From an uncultured Ectothiorhodospiraceae bacterium (GTDB lineage: Bacteria > Pseudomonadota > Gammaproteobacteria > XJ16 > Halofilaceae): a DNA stretch of 49,580 nucleotides. A program made the position numbers and the translations under genes. Shown piece after piece: positions 8,291-16,962 of the stretch. Every line of letters begins with the position of its first letter. Position 1 is the stretch's first letter. Below the pieces are notes generated by a model. The model saw only the letters and a list, made by a program, of their open reading frames with translations. It searched no databases and was not told the origin of the DNA. The stretch spans positions 1-49,580 of the forward strand of contig CAJXKK010000020.1 of the NCBI GenBank assembly GCA_913055615.1. Reading direction: 5' to 3'.

Positions 8291-9643
8291 GTGAGGATGC
8301 CGGACTCGCTTGGCGCACGCCTCACCCTTGCCCTGGCGGTGGTGCTGGTCGCATTCCTCGGGCTTGCCGGACTCGCCGTTGAGCGGGCCTTTCGCGAGGG
8401 CGTCGAGCAGGCCGTGCGGGAGAACCTCGCCGTCCAGGTCTATCTGCTGCTCGGCGCGGCCGAGATCGACGGCCAGGGGCACCTGCGCATGCCCGATGTA
8501 CTCCCCGAGCCGCGCCTTGGCACGCCCGATTCGGGTCTCTACGCGGCGATCCGCGATGGCTCGGGCGAGCCGCTTTGGCAATCCGAATCCAGTGTCGGTC
8601 TCGATATCGCCTATCCGAGGGCCGTGGGCAACGGTAACCGGCGGTTTGCCCGGGCTCACGCGGGCGACGGCCGGGAACTGTTCGCCCTGCGCCACGCGGT
8701 CAACTGGGAGATCCACGGTGAAAATCGCCGGCTCGTGTTCCTGGTGGCGGAGGATGCCGAGGGGGCCGCCGCCCGCGTCGCCACTTTCCGCTGGACGCTC
8801 TGGGGCTGGTTCGTCGGCGTCGCGGTCCTGCTGCTGATGCTGCAGGCGCTGTTGCTGCGCTGGTGCCTGCGGCCGCTGCGCCGTGCCGCCGGCGAGATCA
8901 CGTCGATCGAGCGCGGTGAGCGCGCGCGCGTCGGTGATGATTACCCGTTTGAATTGCGCCCGTTGACCGCCAGCGTCAACGAACTGCTCGCCAGCGACAA
9001 GCGCCGACTGGAGCGCTACCGCGAGGCACTGGCCGATCTCGGTCACAGCCTCAAGAATCCGCTCGCCGTACTGCGTTCGATCGCCCGTGATCCGTCCGCG
9101 GGCGAACGGGCTACGCAGGTAGAGGAACAGGTGGAGCGCATGCAGCAGGCGATCGATTGGCATGTCCAGCGTGGCGCCGCCGCCGGCCGGGGCGGTCTCG
9201 CCCGACCGATCCCGGTCGCGGACCTGGTCAGGCGCGTCGGTGCTTCACTGGCCCGCGTCCACGCCGATCGAACGATCCGGCTGGAATGCGATATACCGCG
9301 GGACGCGGTGGTCCGTGGCGATCCCGACGATCTGATGGAAATCGTCGGCAATCTGCTCGACAACGCGTGGAAATGGGGCCGTAGCCGAATCCGGGTCACG
9401 ACCCGGCGGCCCGCGCATGACGGTGGCCTCGCCCTTACGATCGAGGATGACGGTCCGGGGATCCGGCCCGACCGCCGCGAGGCCGTACTGGAACGCGGCG
9501 TGCGTATGGATGAGAACGTGCCGGGTGATGGTCTGGGTCTCGCGCTCGTCCGCCGGATGGTCGAGGAGACATGGGGTGGGCGGCTCGAACTGCAGGCGAG
9601 CGATCTCGGCGGTCTGCGCGTTCGGGTGATATTCCCGTCTTGA
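8291..9643 (+). CDS. PhoQ-like membrane sensor histidine kinase
   Basis: About 450 residues. A first membrane helix (residues 11-30) and a second (about 168-190) bracket a periplasmic sensor region of about 135 residues rich in acidic residues. A HAMP-like linker leads to the dimerisation helix with the phospho-acceptor His near residue 252 in LGHSLKNPLAVL, the PhoQ-type H-box. The ATPase domain shows the N-box GNLLDNAWKWG, the DDGPGI motif and GDGLGLALV. The start may be GTG at 8291 or ATG at 8297. It forms a pair with the preceding response regulator. PhoQ senses divalent cations, acid or cationic peptides; whether this one does is not known. Confidence 0.93.
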   Translation: MRMPDSLGARLTLALAVVLVAFLGLAGLAVERAFREGVEQAVRENLAVQVYLLLGAAEIDGQGHLRMPDVLPEPRLGTPDSGLYAAIRDGSGEPLWQSESSVGLDIAYPRAVGNGNRRFARAHAGDGRELFALRHAVNWEIHGENRRLVFLVAEDAEGAAARVATFRWTLWGWFVGVAVLLLMLQALLLRWCLRPLRRAAGEITSIERGERARVGDDYPFELRPLTASVNELLASDKRRLERYREALADLGHSLKNPLAVLRSIARDPSAGERATQVEEQVERMQQAIDWHVQRGAAAGRGGLARPIPVADLVRRVGASLARVHADRTIRLECDIPRDAVVRGDPDDLMEIVGNLLDNAWKWGRSRIRVTTRRPAHDGGLALTIEDDGPGIRPDRREAVLERGVRMDENVPGDGLGLALVRRMVEETWGGRLELQASDLGGLRVRVIFPS

Positions 9644-9707
9644 GCGGGGGCGTCTCATGAAGATTCGGTGATCCGTGTGAACCGGTTCACGGAATCAGCA
9701 ATCAGTG

Positions 9708-9725
9708 CGCGCTATAGCGCGTTTT
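9708..9725 (+). terminator. Short hairpin plus T-run after the sensor kinase gene
   Basis: CGCGC-TATA-GCGCG followed directly by TTTT, 65 bases after the kinase stop. It resembles a small intrinsic terminator for the two-component operon. The stem is only 5 bp with a 4-base loop, so strength is uncertain. Confidence 0.4.
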
Positions 9726-9791
9726 CGCCGCGATTCCGGTGGCTGGTCGGTTGAATGCCCTGCCAGAGCAAAGAATACTGAGCGCCCGCCC

Positions 9792-10058
9792 ATGGATTCG
9801 ACGGTGACACGCATGAAGCTGATCCCGATCGAACTGACATTCGCCTGCAGCAGCTGCAAAGGCCGCACGTTCCGCGTGGAGTCCGAGCCGCACCGTCGTT
9901 GTCCCGTGATCTGCAAGGGTTGTGGCCGGAATGTCGGCCGCTGGGGCGACCTGCGCGCGAGCGGCATGATCGTGTCGGCGGGCGGCACCGACGGCCTCGT
10001 CGCGGGCATGATCGATCGTGCATTCGCCCGTCGCCGCGCGCGCCACGAGTCGGAATAG
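9792..10058 (+). CDS. Small zinc-ribbon protein
   Basis: An 88-residue protein with two Cys pairs spaced like a zinc ribbon: CSSCKG near residue 27 and CKGCGRN near residue 47, with a further Cys in RRCPV. The C-terminal part (VSAGGTDGLVAGMIDRAFARRRARHE) looks helical and basic. No enzyme motif is seen. The frame continues upstream to 9705, but the N-terminal extension is Arg-rich and overlaps the terminator-like region; ATG at 9792 or 9813 is more likely. I do not recognise the family. Confidence 0.6.
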   Translation: MDSTVTRMKLIPIELTFACSSCKGRTFRVESEPHRRCPVICKGCGRNVGRWGDLRASGMIVSAGGTDGLVAGMIDRAFARRRARHESE

Positions 10059-10076
10059 GGGAGGAGGCGGCAGGGG

Positions 10077-10745
10077 TCAGGCGCCAGGCCGCACGACCCG
10101 CGCCAGTTCGGTCGACGCCTCCCAGTCCATCTTCCCGTGCCGGCAGGAGATCACCGGAATATCCAGTACCGCCGCCAGGTCATCGCGGTAGGTGTCGCCG
10201 TCCGTCGCACCCGGGTCCGGTACATTGACCACGACCGCCTTCGCTTCCAGTCCGCGGTTGCGGATCGCCTCGACCGTCAGACGGCTGTGATTGATGCAGC
10301 CGCTGCGGTTGGCCGCCACGACCACCACCGGGAAACCCAGCGCGGCCGCAAAATCCGCGTTGGTGGCGTCGATCGTCAAGGGGGAAAGAAACCCGCCAGC
10401 CCCCTCGACCAGCCGGAAGATATGCGGATCGCCCGCCTCGACCGCGGCGACGATCGCGGCCAGATCGACCTGGTTGCCGCCCGCCTGCGCCGTCTGTGCG
10501 GTCGAGATCGAGCCGGCGAGCCGGTAAGGAGTGACCCGGTCGATCGGTTCGCGTTCTCCCGCCGCCTGCGCGAGCGCCAGGCCATCGCTCGGGTAGAGCG
10601 CTCCGCCCTGGCGTTTGCAACGCTGTTCGATCGGTTTGCGCGCCGCGACATCGACACCCAGATGCCGCAGCGCGATGGTCAGATTGCAGGACACCGTCGT
10701 CTTGCCGACCGCCGTGTCCGTGCCCGTGATGAACACCCCCTGCAT
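10077..10745 (-). CDS. bioD: Dethiobiotin synthase BioD
   Basis: A 222-residue protein of normal BioD size. The P-loop GTDTAVGKTTVSC starts at residue 8; the substrate-binding Lys follows in ARKPIEQ; the conserved VEGAGGFLSPL segment (usually VEGAGG..sPL) is near residue 114; VVVVAANRSGCINHSRL is the Mg/diaminopelargonate region. It closes the ureido ring of dethiobiotin using ATP and CO2, the step before BioB. No other bio gene is next to it, so the biotin pathway is split in this genome. Confidence 0.92.
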   Translation of the reverse strand: MQGVFITGTDTAVGKTTVSCNLTIALRHLGVDVAARKPIEQRCKRQGGALYPSDGLALAQAAGEREPIDRVTPYRLAGSISTAQTAQAGGNQVDLAAIVAAVEAGDPHIFRLVEGAGGFLSPLTIDATNADFAAALGFPVVVVAANRSGCINHSRLTVEAIRNRGLEAKAVVVNVPDPGATDGDTYRDDLAAVLDIPVISCRHGKMDWEASTELARVVRPGA

Positions 10746-11025
10746 CGATGGATCTCCCCGTTTGCCGTGTCGCGCGAGCCGGAATCATTGCGCACACGCG
10801 GCGACTCGGCAAGGGCACGACTCATCGATGACTGAAACCCCGATGCCGGGGAATCCGAGACATGTCGGCGCTGTCGGACCGTCCGACTCGCTGTGAACCA
10901 CGGAGTATGGACATGTTGGTGAAAGAAGCGGGATCGCGGGTCTGATGGCGGCGGTGACGACCGCGGGTTGAAAACGCCGGGCCGTCATCGGCATTTCCCC
11001 ACCAGTGAACCACTGAGGAGGGCTT
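10746..11025. other. Intergenic region between bioD and the HPF-like gene
   Basis: About 280 bases without a supportable gene. It holds the divergent control regions of bioD and the HPF-like gene. I see no clear RNA gene or consensus promoter. A good ribosome site (GAGGAGGGC) precedes the plus-strand ATG at 11026. Confidence 0.4.
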
Positions 11026-11340
11026 ATGCACATCGAGATCAACGCGGCCGATGGCGTCGAGCGGTCGGTGGCGCTGGACGATCATATCCGTGAGCGCCTG
11101 CAGCGCGTGGAACGACATCACGGCAAGCGCCTGACGCAGATCATCGTCCACCTCAAGGACACCAATGCGCGCAAGGGCGGGGTGGACAAGCTGTGCAGCA
11201 TGGAGGCGCGCCCGGCTGGCCTTGATCCGATCACCGTGCATGCCCTGGATACCGATACCTACCTCGCGGTGCGCGACGCGAGCGAAAAACTCGACCGTGC
11301 GCTCGAGCATCGGCTCGGGCGCCAGGAGGCCGCGCCGTAA
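11026..11340 (+). CDS. HPF/RaiA-family ribosome-associated protein
   Basis: A 104-residue protein that matches the beta-alpha-beta-beta-beta-alpha fold of hibernation promoting factors: an opening strand MHIEINAADG, a first helix LDDHIRERLQRVERHHG, strands through IIVHLKDTNARKGG, and a final helix EKLDRALEHRLGR. Family members bind the 30S decoding channel and silence or protect ribosomes. This is the short type without the C-terminal dimerisation domain. It is not next to rpoN, the usual site of hpf, so it may be a second, specialised copy. Confidence 0.85.
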   Translation: MHIEINAADGVERSVALDDHIRERLQRVERHHGKRLTQIIVHLKDTNARKGGVDKLCSMEARPAGLDPITVHALDTDTYLAVRDASEKLDRALEHRLGRQEAAP

Positions 11341-11410
11341 CAGGCCGGGGCGGTCTCGCCCCGGCGCTGAATGGGATGCCCGGGCGAGACTCGCGGGTCA
11401 CACCGGCGCG

Positions 11411-12205
11411 TTAGCGCCAGCGCTCGGCGATCTGATCCATGGTGCCGTTGTCGGTAATGATGCGCTTGCCGCGGTCGAATGCCGTCAGCAGTTCTTCGCC
11501 GCGCGGGTTGGTCTTCATCGCGGTAACGAATTCGCGCGTCTCGTCGAAGGCGGGTGTCTTGCCGAACTGGCCGCTGCGGTCCATTTCCCGGATCTTGTAG
11601 TCCCAGACGACCTCGTAGCCGGCGAAGCCATCGATCCGGCCCTCGTCCAGCATCCGGAAACCCTGTTCGATCGAGTCGACCAGCTGTTTCTCGAACGCGG
11701 ACTGCTCCTCCCAGCGGTCGCCGAAGTTCCAGCCGCGGGCGGCGCCGATGCTCTTGCCGGCGAGGGACTCGAGCCCGTCCCATTCCAGGTCGGTCTCGCC
11801 ATCGGTGTAGATCAAGAAGTCAACGGCGTTGACCGGCTCCCTGGAGTAATCCATGTATTCCATCCGCTCGGCGTTCTTGCCGGCCGGGAATAGCAGTTCG
11901 ACCTTGTCGCGTTTGAGCTCGTACATCGCGCGGGCCCACGGAACGATCCGCAGTTCGAGCGTATAACCGACGGCATGGAAACTCTCGCGGATCACGTCCC
12001 AGCTGTATCCCTGGAAGACGCGCGAGTTCGCGCCGGGCGGGACCACCTCCCAGGTCTCGTCATCGGCTTCGGGTTTGTAGAAGCCAAAGGGCGAGTAGCC
12101 CGGGAGTGTCGCGATCGACACGGTCTTGTCCTGCGCCGCGGTCAGTGAAGGCACGGCAAGGGCTGAGAGCAGGAAGGCGAGTGCAATGGAACGCAAACGA
12201 TACAT
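11411..12205 (-). CDS. Periplasmic solute-binding protein (SBP_bac_3 type)
   Basis: A 264-residue protein with a signal peptide (residues 1-24, LALAFLLSALAVPSLTAA region). The mature part has the bilobed family-3 features: YSPFGFYKP near the N-terminus, GYSWDVIRESFHAVGYTLELR, ELLFPAGKNAERMEYMDYS and a hinge segment LAGKSIGAARGWNFGD. Such proteins bind polar amino acids or similar small ligands, but no permease or ATPase gene is beside it, so it may be an orphan receptor. ATG at 12205 begins the signal peptide. It lies downstream of ectC with a hairpin between them, so it is probably a separate transcript. Confidence 0.8.
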   Translation of the reverse strand: MYRLRSIALAFLLSALAVPSLTAAQDKTVSIATLPGYSPFGFYKPEADDETWEVVPPGANSRVFQGYSWDVIRESFHAVGYTLELRIVPWARAMYELKRDKVELLFPAGKNAERMEYMDYSREPVNAVDFLIYTDGETDLEWDGLESLAGKSIGAARGWNFGDRWEEQSAFEKQLVDSIEQGFRMLDEGRIDGFAGYEVVWDYKIREMDRSGQFGKTPAFDETREFVTAMKTNPRGEELLTAFDRGKRIITDNGTMDQIAERWR

Positions 12206-12376
12206 GAATAACAACTCCGAATGTGCCGGTCATGGAGGCCCGATGTCCCGATTCCATTGGTTTGCGCTCGTTATCCCGGTCGTCCGGAGAATCAGGCCAC
12301 ATGTTTACAAGCAAAGGCTATGCCGGATCGGTGGCAGTGGCCAGCCCGAATGCCGCCGTGCAGACCCCATGGTGTT

Positions 12377-12400
12377 GCCTCCGAGTGAGGCCCCGGAGGC
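12377..12400 (-). terminator. Hairpin after ectC
   Basis: Seven-bp perfect arms (GCCTCCG and CGGAGGC) with a 10-base loop, beginning 11 bases after the ectC stop. No T-run follows on the minus strand. It is the likely 3' end of the ectoine transcript. Confidence 0.5.
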
Positions 12401-12410
12401 TCATTCCGGC

Positions 12411-12812
12411 TCAGGCGGTGGTCTCTTCCGGCGCCGGATAGACACCGTCGGCGTCATGCACTTCCTTGCCGGTCAGGGCGGGACGGAATACACAGACCAT
12501 GCGCATATCGGCCCCCTCGTAGGCGCGCAGGAAGTGTTCATCATTCTGGTCCAGCACGTAGACGGTATCCGGACCGATGGGCCACTTGCCGCCGTCGGAG
12601 ACCGTCTGGACTTCCCCCTCGCCCGCGATGCAGTAGACCGTCTCCAGGTGGTTTTTGTAGTGGATGTGGGTCTCCGTGCCCGCACGGATCACCGTGTCGT
12701 GGACCGAGTAACCCATGTTGTCGTCGGCGAGCACGAGCCGGCGGCTTACCCAGGTTTCGCCATCGACCTCGCGCTCGGTACCGAGGATTTCATTCAGTGT
12801 ACGCACGATCAT
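12411..12812 (-). CDS. ectC: L-ectoine synthase EctC
   Basis: A 133-residue cupin, the standard EctC length. It opens [16 protein letters not shown], holds the metal and substrate-binding segments [20 protein letters not shown] and [13 protein letters not shown], and ends in a normal acidic tail. EctC cyclises N-gamma-acetyl-diaminobutyrate to ectoine, the final step of synthesis of this compatible solute, in the cytoplasm. It lies 69 bases after ectA. The usual middle gene ectB is not between them or anywhere in the window. Confidence 0.96.
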   Translation of the reverse strand: MIVRTLNEILGTEREVDGETWVSRRLVLADDNMGYSVHDTVIRAGTETHIHYKNHLETVYCIAGEGEVQTVSDGGKWPIGPDTVYVLDQNDEHFLRAYEGADMRMVCVFRPALTGKEVHDADGVYPAPEETTA

Positions 12813-12881
12813 GCCTTTACTCCGGTTATGGTTGTGAGCACCGCACGCCGCGGCGGCGCCGGTGGTTCCGTAAGGGGGGCG

Positions 12882-13478
12882 TCAGGCCTCAGGCCATTCC
12901 AGGGGGCCCACGCGGAACAGGTCTTCCGCCTCGTGCTTCTCGGGGAAGAACTCGGCCGGGAAGAACGGGATCTTCCGGCACGGAACGCCCCATTTGCGCG
13001 CGAACGACCGGAACAGATTCTGCGAGGGTCGATTCGACGGCGTGATACTGGCCTCGATGTAGCGCACGTTGCGACAACCATCAAGCGCCAGCAGGTGGCG
13101 CAGCAACTGGATGCCGACGCCGCGTTTGCGCACCTTCGTACTCACACCCACCTGCCACACGAACACCGTGTCGTCCTGCCGTGGCGGGATATAGGCGAGC
13201 ACGAAGCCGACGATCTCACCATCCTTCTCGGCCACGAGGCAGGTATCGCCGAAGTGCTGGCAGAGCAGGATGTAGGCGTATGAGGGGTTCAGTTCGAGCG
13301 TTCCGGCGGCCTGCACGAACTCCCACATACGGGCGCCATCGGTCGGCGTGGCCGAGCGATAAATGATGTCCGCATGGCGGGGGCCCGGGATGCCGGGCTT
13401 GCCCGCTTGCGACGCTCCGCCTTCGAGTGCGGTCGGTTGTTCCATCATCGGGATCTCCCGGATCGTTGCGGTACGCAT
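12882..13478 (-). CDS. ectA: Diaminobutyrate acetyltransferase EctA
   Basis: A 198-residue GNAT enzyme. The acetyl-CoA motif is QVGVSTKVRKRGVGIQLL; other family segments are LELNPSYAYILLCQHFGDTC, IEASITPSNRPSQNLF and the C-terminal ENLF-type end EAEDLFRVGPLEWP. It acetylates L-2,4-diaminobutyrate to N-gamma-acetyl-diaminobutyrate. The ATG at 13478 shares its A with the TGA stop of the aspartokinase gene, so translation is coupled; the longer open frame upstream is aspartokinase coding sequence. A second Met (MMEQPT) lies ten codons in. Confidence 0.95.
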   Translation of the reverse strand: MRTATIREIPMMEQPTALEGGASQAGKPGIPGPRHADIIYRSATPTDGARMWEFVQAAGTLELNPSYAYILLCQHFGDTCLVAEKDGEIVGFVLAYIPPRQDDTVFVWQVGVSTKVRKRGVGIQLLRHLLALDGCRNVRYIEASITPSNRPSQNLFRSFARKWGVPCRKIPFFPAEFFPEKHEAEDLFRVGPLEWPEA

Positions 13479-14689
13479 CAACTGGCCTCCGCGAGCGCGA
13501 GACGGTCGTGCAGCAGCTCGACCGCCGGCTCGACCTTTTCGGGTTCGATCAAGCAGGTAAGCGCGTGGTCTGCACTGTAATCGCGGTATACCTCGATGCC
13601 CGCCCTGCGGGCATGGATGCGCGAGGCGCTGTGCCATTGCTCGGCCGCCGCGCCGAGACCGAGCCCGACCGCGGAAACGGAAGCGCGCGCCTCGCCGACT
13701 CGCACGCGCGCGTCGAAGCGCTCGCGGATGCGCTCGCCGAAGGCGTGCGGATCGGGCAGATCGCTGGCGGCGATGAACAGCTCGCGTGGGCCGTTACGCC
13801 CCTGACGCCGGTCGAGGAAGACGTCGTCCGTGCCCAGGTGATCGCGTACCGCGTCGCCGAGTTTGTCCCGGCTGTCGGCGCTCTTTGCGGTGACCACGAT
13901 CGGCACGAGGGTCGGATGGCTGGCGACCCCGACGACCCGGGGATCGCACGGCAACGGCACATCGCGGACGATCGTGCCACCGGCCTCCGGCTCGAAGGTC
14001 GACAGTGCGTGGATCTCGACGCCGTGGTCGCGCGCGTAGCCGACCGCGCGCGGATTCAGCACGGATGCGCCGTGGCGAGCCAGCGTCAGCATCTCCGCAT
14101 AGCTGATCTCGTCGAGACGGCGCGCGTCCTCGACCACGCCGGGATCCGCGGAGTACACGCCGGCGACATCCGAGCAGATCTCGCAGCGCTCGGCGTCCAG
14201 CGCCGCCGCCAGGGCGACCGCGCTGATATCCGAGCCGCCGATGCCAAGGGTGGTGACGTCGAGGCCGGGGCCGAGGCCCTGATAGCCGGCGACGACCACG
14301 ATCCGCCCCGCCGCGAGCTCGTCGCGGATGCGCGCCGGCTCGACCGCGGTCACGGCCGCGTTGAAATGGTTGTCCGAGGTGCGAACGCCGCTCTGGGGGC
14401 CGTTCAGCGAGACGCTCGGGGCATCACGGGCGTCCAGTGCCATCGACAGCAGGGCCATCGACTGGCATTCGCCGGTGGACAGCAGCACGTCGAGCTCGCG
14501 CCGGGGTGGATCGTCGGCCATGCGGTTGGCGCGATCCAGCAGCTCCTGCGTGGTCGAGCCCATGGCCGAGACCACGACGACGACGTCGTGCCCTTCGCGG
14601 CGGGTCTGCAGGATGCGTTCCGCGACCCGGTGGATGCGTTGCTCGTCGGCGACGGAAGAACCGCCGTACTTCTGCACGATTATGCTCAT
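13478..14689 (-). CDS. ask: Aspartokinase of the ectoine locus
   Basis: A 403-residue aspartate kinase. The N-terminal kinase domain has [11 protein letters not shown] (common form KFGGTS), [25 protein letters not shown] and [19 protein letters not shown] (common form TLGRGGSD). ACT regions follow after about residue 260. It makes aspartyl phosphate, the first step towards aspartate semialdehyde and hence diaminobutyrate. Length fits the class without a long insertion, unlike the longer Ask_Ect enzymes often placed after ectC. Here it is first in the operon, before ectA, with a strong ribosome site (AAAGGAGAAG). The altered core motifs suggest a specialised, perhaps feedback-insensitive copy; that is inference. 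Confidence 0.9.
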   Translation of the reverse strand: MSIIVQKYGGSSVADEQRIHRVAERILQTRREGHDVVVVVSAMGSTTQELLDRANRMADDPPRRELDVLLSTGECQSMALLSMALDARDAPSVSLNGPQSGVRTSDNHFNAAVTAVEPARIRDELAAGRIVVVAGYQGLGPGLDVTTLGIGGSDISAVALAAALDAERCEICSDVAGVYSADPGVVEDARRLDEISYAEMLTLARHGASVLNPRAVGYARDHGVEIHALSTFEPEAGGTIVRDVPLPCDPRVVGVASHPTLVPIVVTAKSADSRDKLGDAVRDHLGTDDVFLDRRQGRNGPRELFIAASDLPDPHAFGERIRERFDARVRVGEARASVSAVGLGLGAAAEQWHSASRIHARRAGIEVYRDYSADHALTCLIEPEKVEPAVELLHDRLALAEAS

Positions 14690-14757
14690 GATGGTGAGTG
14701 TTGCTTCTCCTTTAGGCAGTGGATTGGCAATCGGGTGATGGGGTCAGGGGATCGGGC

Positions 14758-15342
14758 TCAGGCCGTGCGGTCGTCGTGTCGATGCTCGGCCGGTTGCGGT
14801 TCAACCGGCAGGTCGTTGACGGCGGGATTGGCCGACCCGCGGGCCAGCAGCGGTGCGGCCTCGATGCCCTCCGCTTCCAGCAGGGTGACGACCTCGTCCA
14901 GGTGTGCCGCGATCGCCTCACGGCGGTCCGCGGGCAGGGCGGCGAAACGCCCCACGAATTCTTCCTGCAGTGGGGCCGGGGCCTCGTCGACGACCGCCGC
15001 ACCGGCGTCGGTGAGTTCGACCCGCACCTGACGCTTGTCGGTGTTGCGCCGACGCCGTGTCACCAACCCGCGCGCCTCGAGGCGATCGACGATCCCCGTG
15101 ACCGTCGGCGGCTTGAGGCCGAGGCTGCGCGCGAGCTGACCGGGATTGAGCGACTCGCCACGCTGGATCTCGCGCAGGCAGATGATCTGCGGACCGGTCA
15201 GTCCGTAGCGGGACTTCAGCCGGCGACCGTGCAGGTCGACCGCCTGAATGATCCGCCGGAGTGAGCGCAGTACCGCCCGCGCGGTCTCGTCCTCGCCGGT
15301 GATGCCCGGGCGCTCTGGATCGTTTGGAGGTTGTTTCGACAT
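14758..15342 (-). CDS. ectR: MarR-family regulator, EctR-like
   Basis: About 194 residues. The winged helix is clear: SRYGLTGPQIICLREIQRG, LARSLGLKPPTVTGIVDRLE (recognition helix) and the wing RRRRNTDKRQVRVELTDAG. EctR1 regulators of this family repress ect operons in halophilic methylotrophs and other bacteria; the position 68 bases before the aspartokinase gene on the same strand supports the name. An open frame reaches back to 15390, but that codon lies upstream of the -10 element found at 15379-15384, so ATG at 15342 must be used. An operator-like palindrome at the start of transcription suggests autoregulation. It is probably cotranscribed with ask, ectA and ectC. Confidence 0.85.
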   Translation of the reverse strand: MSKQPPNDPERPGITGEDETARAVLRSLRRIIQAVDLHGRRLKSRYGLTGPQIICLREIQRGESLNPGQLARSLGLKPPTVTGIVDRLEARGLVTRRRRNTDKRQVRVELTDAGAAVVDEAPAPLQEEFVGRFAALPADRREAIAAHLDEVVTLLEAEGIEAAPLLARGSANPAVNDLPVEPQPAEHRHDDRTA

Positions 15343-15362
15343 TGAAATTTTCGTGACTGAAT

Positions 15363-15407
15363 ATTTCGTGGGCGAAATACTATAGCGCACCTGTTGCGGG
15401 AATCCAA
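15363..15407 (-). promoter_or_regulatory. ectR operon promoter with palindromic operator
   Basis: On the minus strand: TTGGAT (15407-15402), 17 bases, TATAGT (15384-15379), then the inverted repeat ATTTCG-N4-CGAAAT (15378-15363) lying across the expected transcription start. A further TTTCGTG copy follows at about 15348. The layout fits steric repression by the MarR-type product just downstream. Confidence 0.65.
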
Positions 15408-15565
15408 CCGGAGGGTGCGGCGGGTGCGGGGCGTCGGTTTTGCCTCGATGGGAAAAGGCCGGGCGGCCATTTCTCAGGACAGGCTCCTGGGCCGGCCTGT
15501 GAAGACTTCCGGGGCTCCCCGGGGAGTGACTCTCCTCCGGGCCTAAAAGGCAGCGCGGTTGCGGC

Positions 15566-16759
15566 TCAGCTGGCGAGCTGCTCGATGATGCGGGCGCCGC
15601 CCACGTAGGTCGCGATCGCGGAGCCCGCCGTCGAGAATACGAATACGAGCAGGATGCGCGTGACGCGGTTCTTCCACCAGTTGCGGGGCTGGGCGAGCTG
15701 GTCGCGCAGGGTATCGAAATCGCTCATGCGCGGGCGCCGCATGAGCGTCTCGACGGCACCGGTCACCATGCCGGCACCGATGGTCGGATTGAGCGACGTC
15801 AGCGGTGCGGCGATAAAGCCGGTTACGACCGTGATCGGGTGCGCGCGCGCGAGGATGGCGCCGATGGCGGTCAGGGTACCGTTGATGACCACCCATTCCA
15901 TGACCAGGCGGCCGCCGAACTCGGGGCCACGCGCGAACCCCAGCGCGAAACCGCTGAGGATAATGGCAACGACCAGCCACGGAAGGATCCGGATGAAGTA
16001 ACCGCGCGGCGGGATACACTCGAGCTCGGCGCGCTCGGTCGCGGGAGGCGGGTCCGATTCAAGCCGCTCGGCCAGCCCGTCCAGGTGGCCCGCGCCGACG
16101 ACCACCAGCAGCCGCCGCGGGCGCTCGCTGCGAATGCGCTCGAAGATATGGCCCGCCATGTAGCGGTCGCGCTCGGCGATCATGATCCGGTACAGCGTGG
16201 GCGAGCGCTGCGAGAATTCGGCGAAGGTGCTCTCGAGGACGTCGCCTTCCTTGAGATGCTCGATCTCTTCCTCCTCGAGCTTCGAGCGCGACAGGCAGGT
16301 CGCCAGCAGCCCGGTCATCAGCGTCCAGCGCTGATACCACGGGACGCTGCGTGTGAGCCGCTTGAGGGTGATGCCGATCTCGCGGTCGATGAGCCACAAG
16401 GGCAGATCCCGTTCGCGCGCCGCCTCGACGGCCACGCGCATCTCGCCGCCGGGCTCCACGCCCAGCTGATCGCCGAGGCGTTTCTGGTACGCGGACAGTG
16501 CGAGCTGGGCGGCAACCATGCCGGCGCGCCCCGAGCGCACGATCCGGAACAGATCGACATCCGACCAGTCATCATTGCCGATCAGCCGTTGATGCCGCGG
16601 CTGGCAGAGTTCAACGGCCACGGCGTCGTAATCGCCCCCGGCCAGGGCCCGGCGCACATCGTCCATGCTCTGGTTCGAGACATGGGCCGTGCCGAGGAGC
16701 GTCACCTCGGTGCCGTCGACCGTCAGGGTGCGTGTAGGGGCGTCGCTGGTCGAGGTCAC
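15566..16759 (-). CDS. TraB/GumN family membrane protein (PrgY-like)
   Basis: About 397 residues. The TraB domain shows VTLLGTAHVSNQS, YDAVAVELCQPRHQRL, and VVVVGAGHLDGLAERL; C-terminal to it (residues about 265-395) there are several membrane helices, with the conserved stretches PLTSLNPTIGAGMVTGAVE and RRPRMSDFDTLRDQL. This is the PrgY branch named for a pheromone-shutdown protein of Enterococcus; the fold resembles a metal-dependent protease or erythromycin-esterase-like enzyme, but the proteobacterial role is unknown. The frame is open to an ATG at 16879, but the N-terminal extension is atypical; GTG at 16759 is my choice, without a strong ribosome site. Confidence 0.85.
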   Translation of the reverse strand: MTSTSDAPTRTLTVDGTEVTLLGTAHVSNQSMDDVRRALAGGDYDAVAVELCQPRHQRLIGNDDWSDVDLFRIVRSGRAGMVAAQLALSAYQKRLGDQLGVEPGGEMRVAVEAARERDLPLWLIDREIGITLKRLTRSVPWYQRWTLMTGLLATCLSRSKLEEEEIEHLKEGDVLESTFAEFSQRSPTLYRIMIAERDRYMAGHIFERIRSERPRRLLVVVGAGHLDGLAERLESDPPPATERAELECIPPRGYFIRILPWLVVAIILSGFALGFARGPEFGGRLVMEWVVINGTLTAIGAILARAHPITVVTGFIAAPLTSLNPTIGAGMVTGAVETLMRRPRMSDFDTLRDQLAQPRNWWKNRVTRILLVFVFSTAGSAIATYVGGARIIEQLAS

Positions 16760-16962
16760 GATTGCTGCAGGCCAGGTGGCATCGGGGAACGCGCATGGTA
16801 CGCAAACCGCGCAGCCCCCACCAGGGACCTGTCCGGATAACCATGCCCCTGATGCGCGCGTGGCACGGATTCCCCGCATGGCACTAGGCTCAACCCCGCA
16901 CAGCCGTTACAGTTGGGCCACGATCGCCGACAATCCACGGCGACTGCAGGAGGCTCATCCCG

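Noticed and set aside
12813-12881. Possible remnant of ectB between ectA and ectC
   Set aside because: Only 69 bases, with no coding trace of an aminotransferase.
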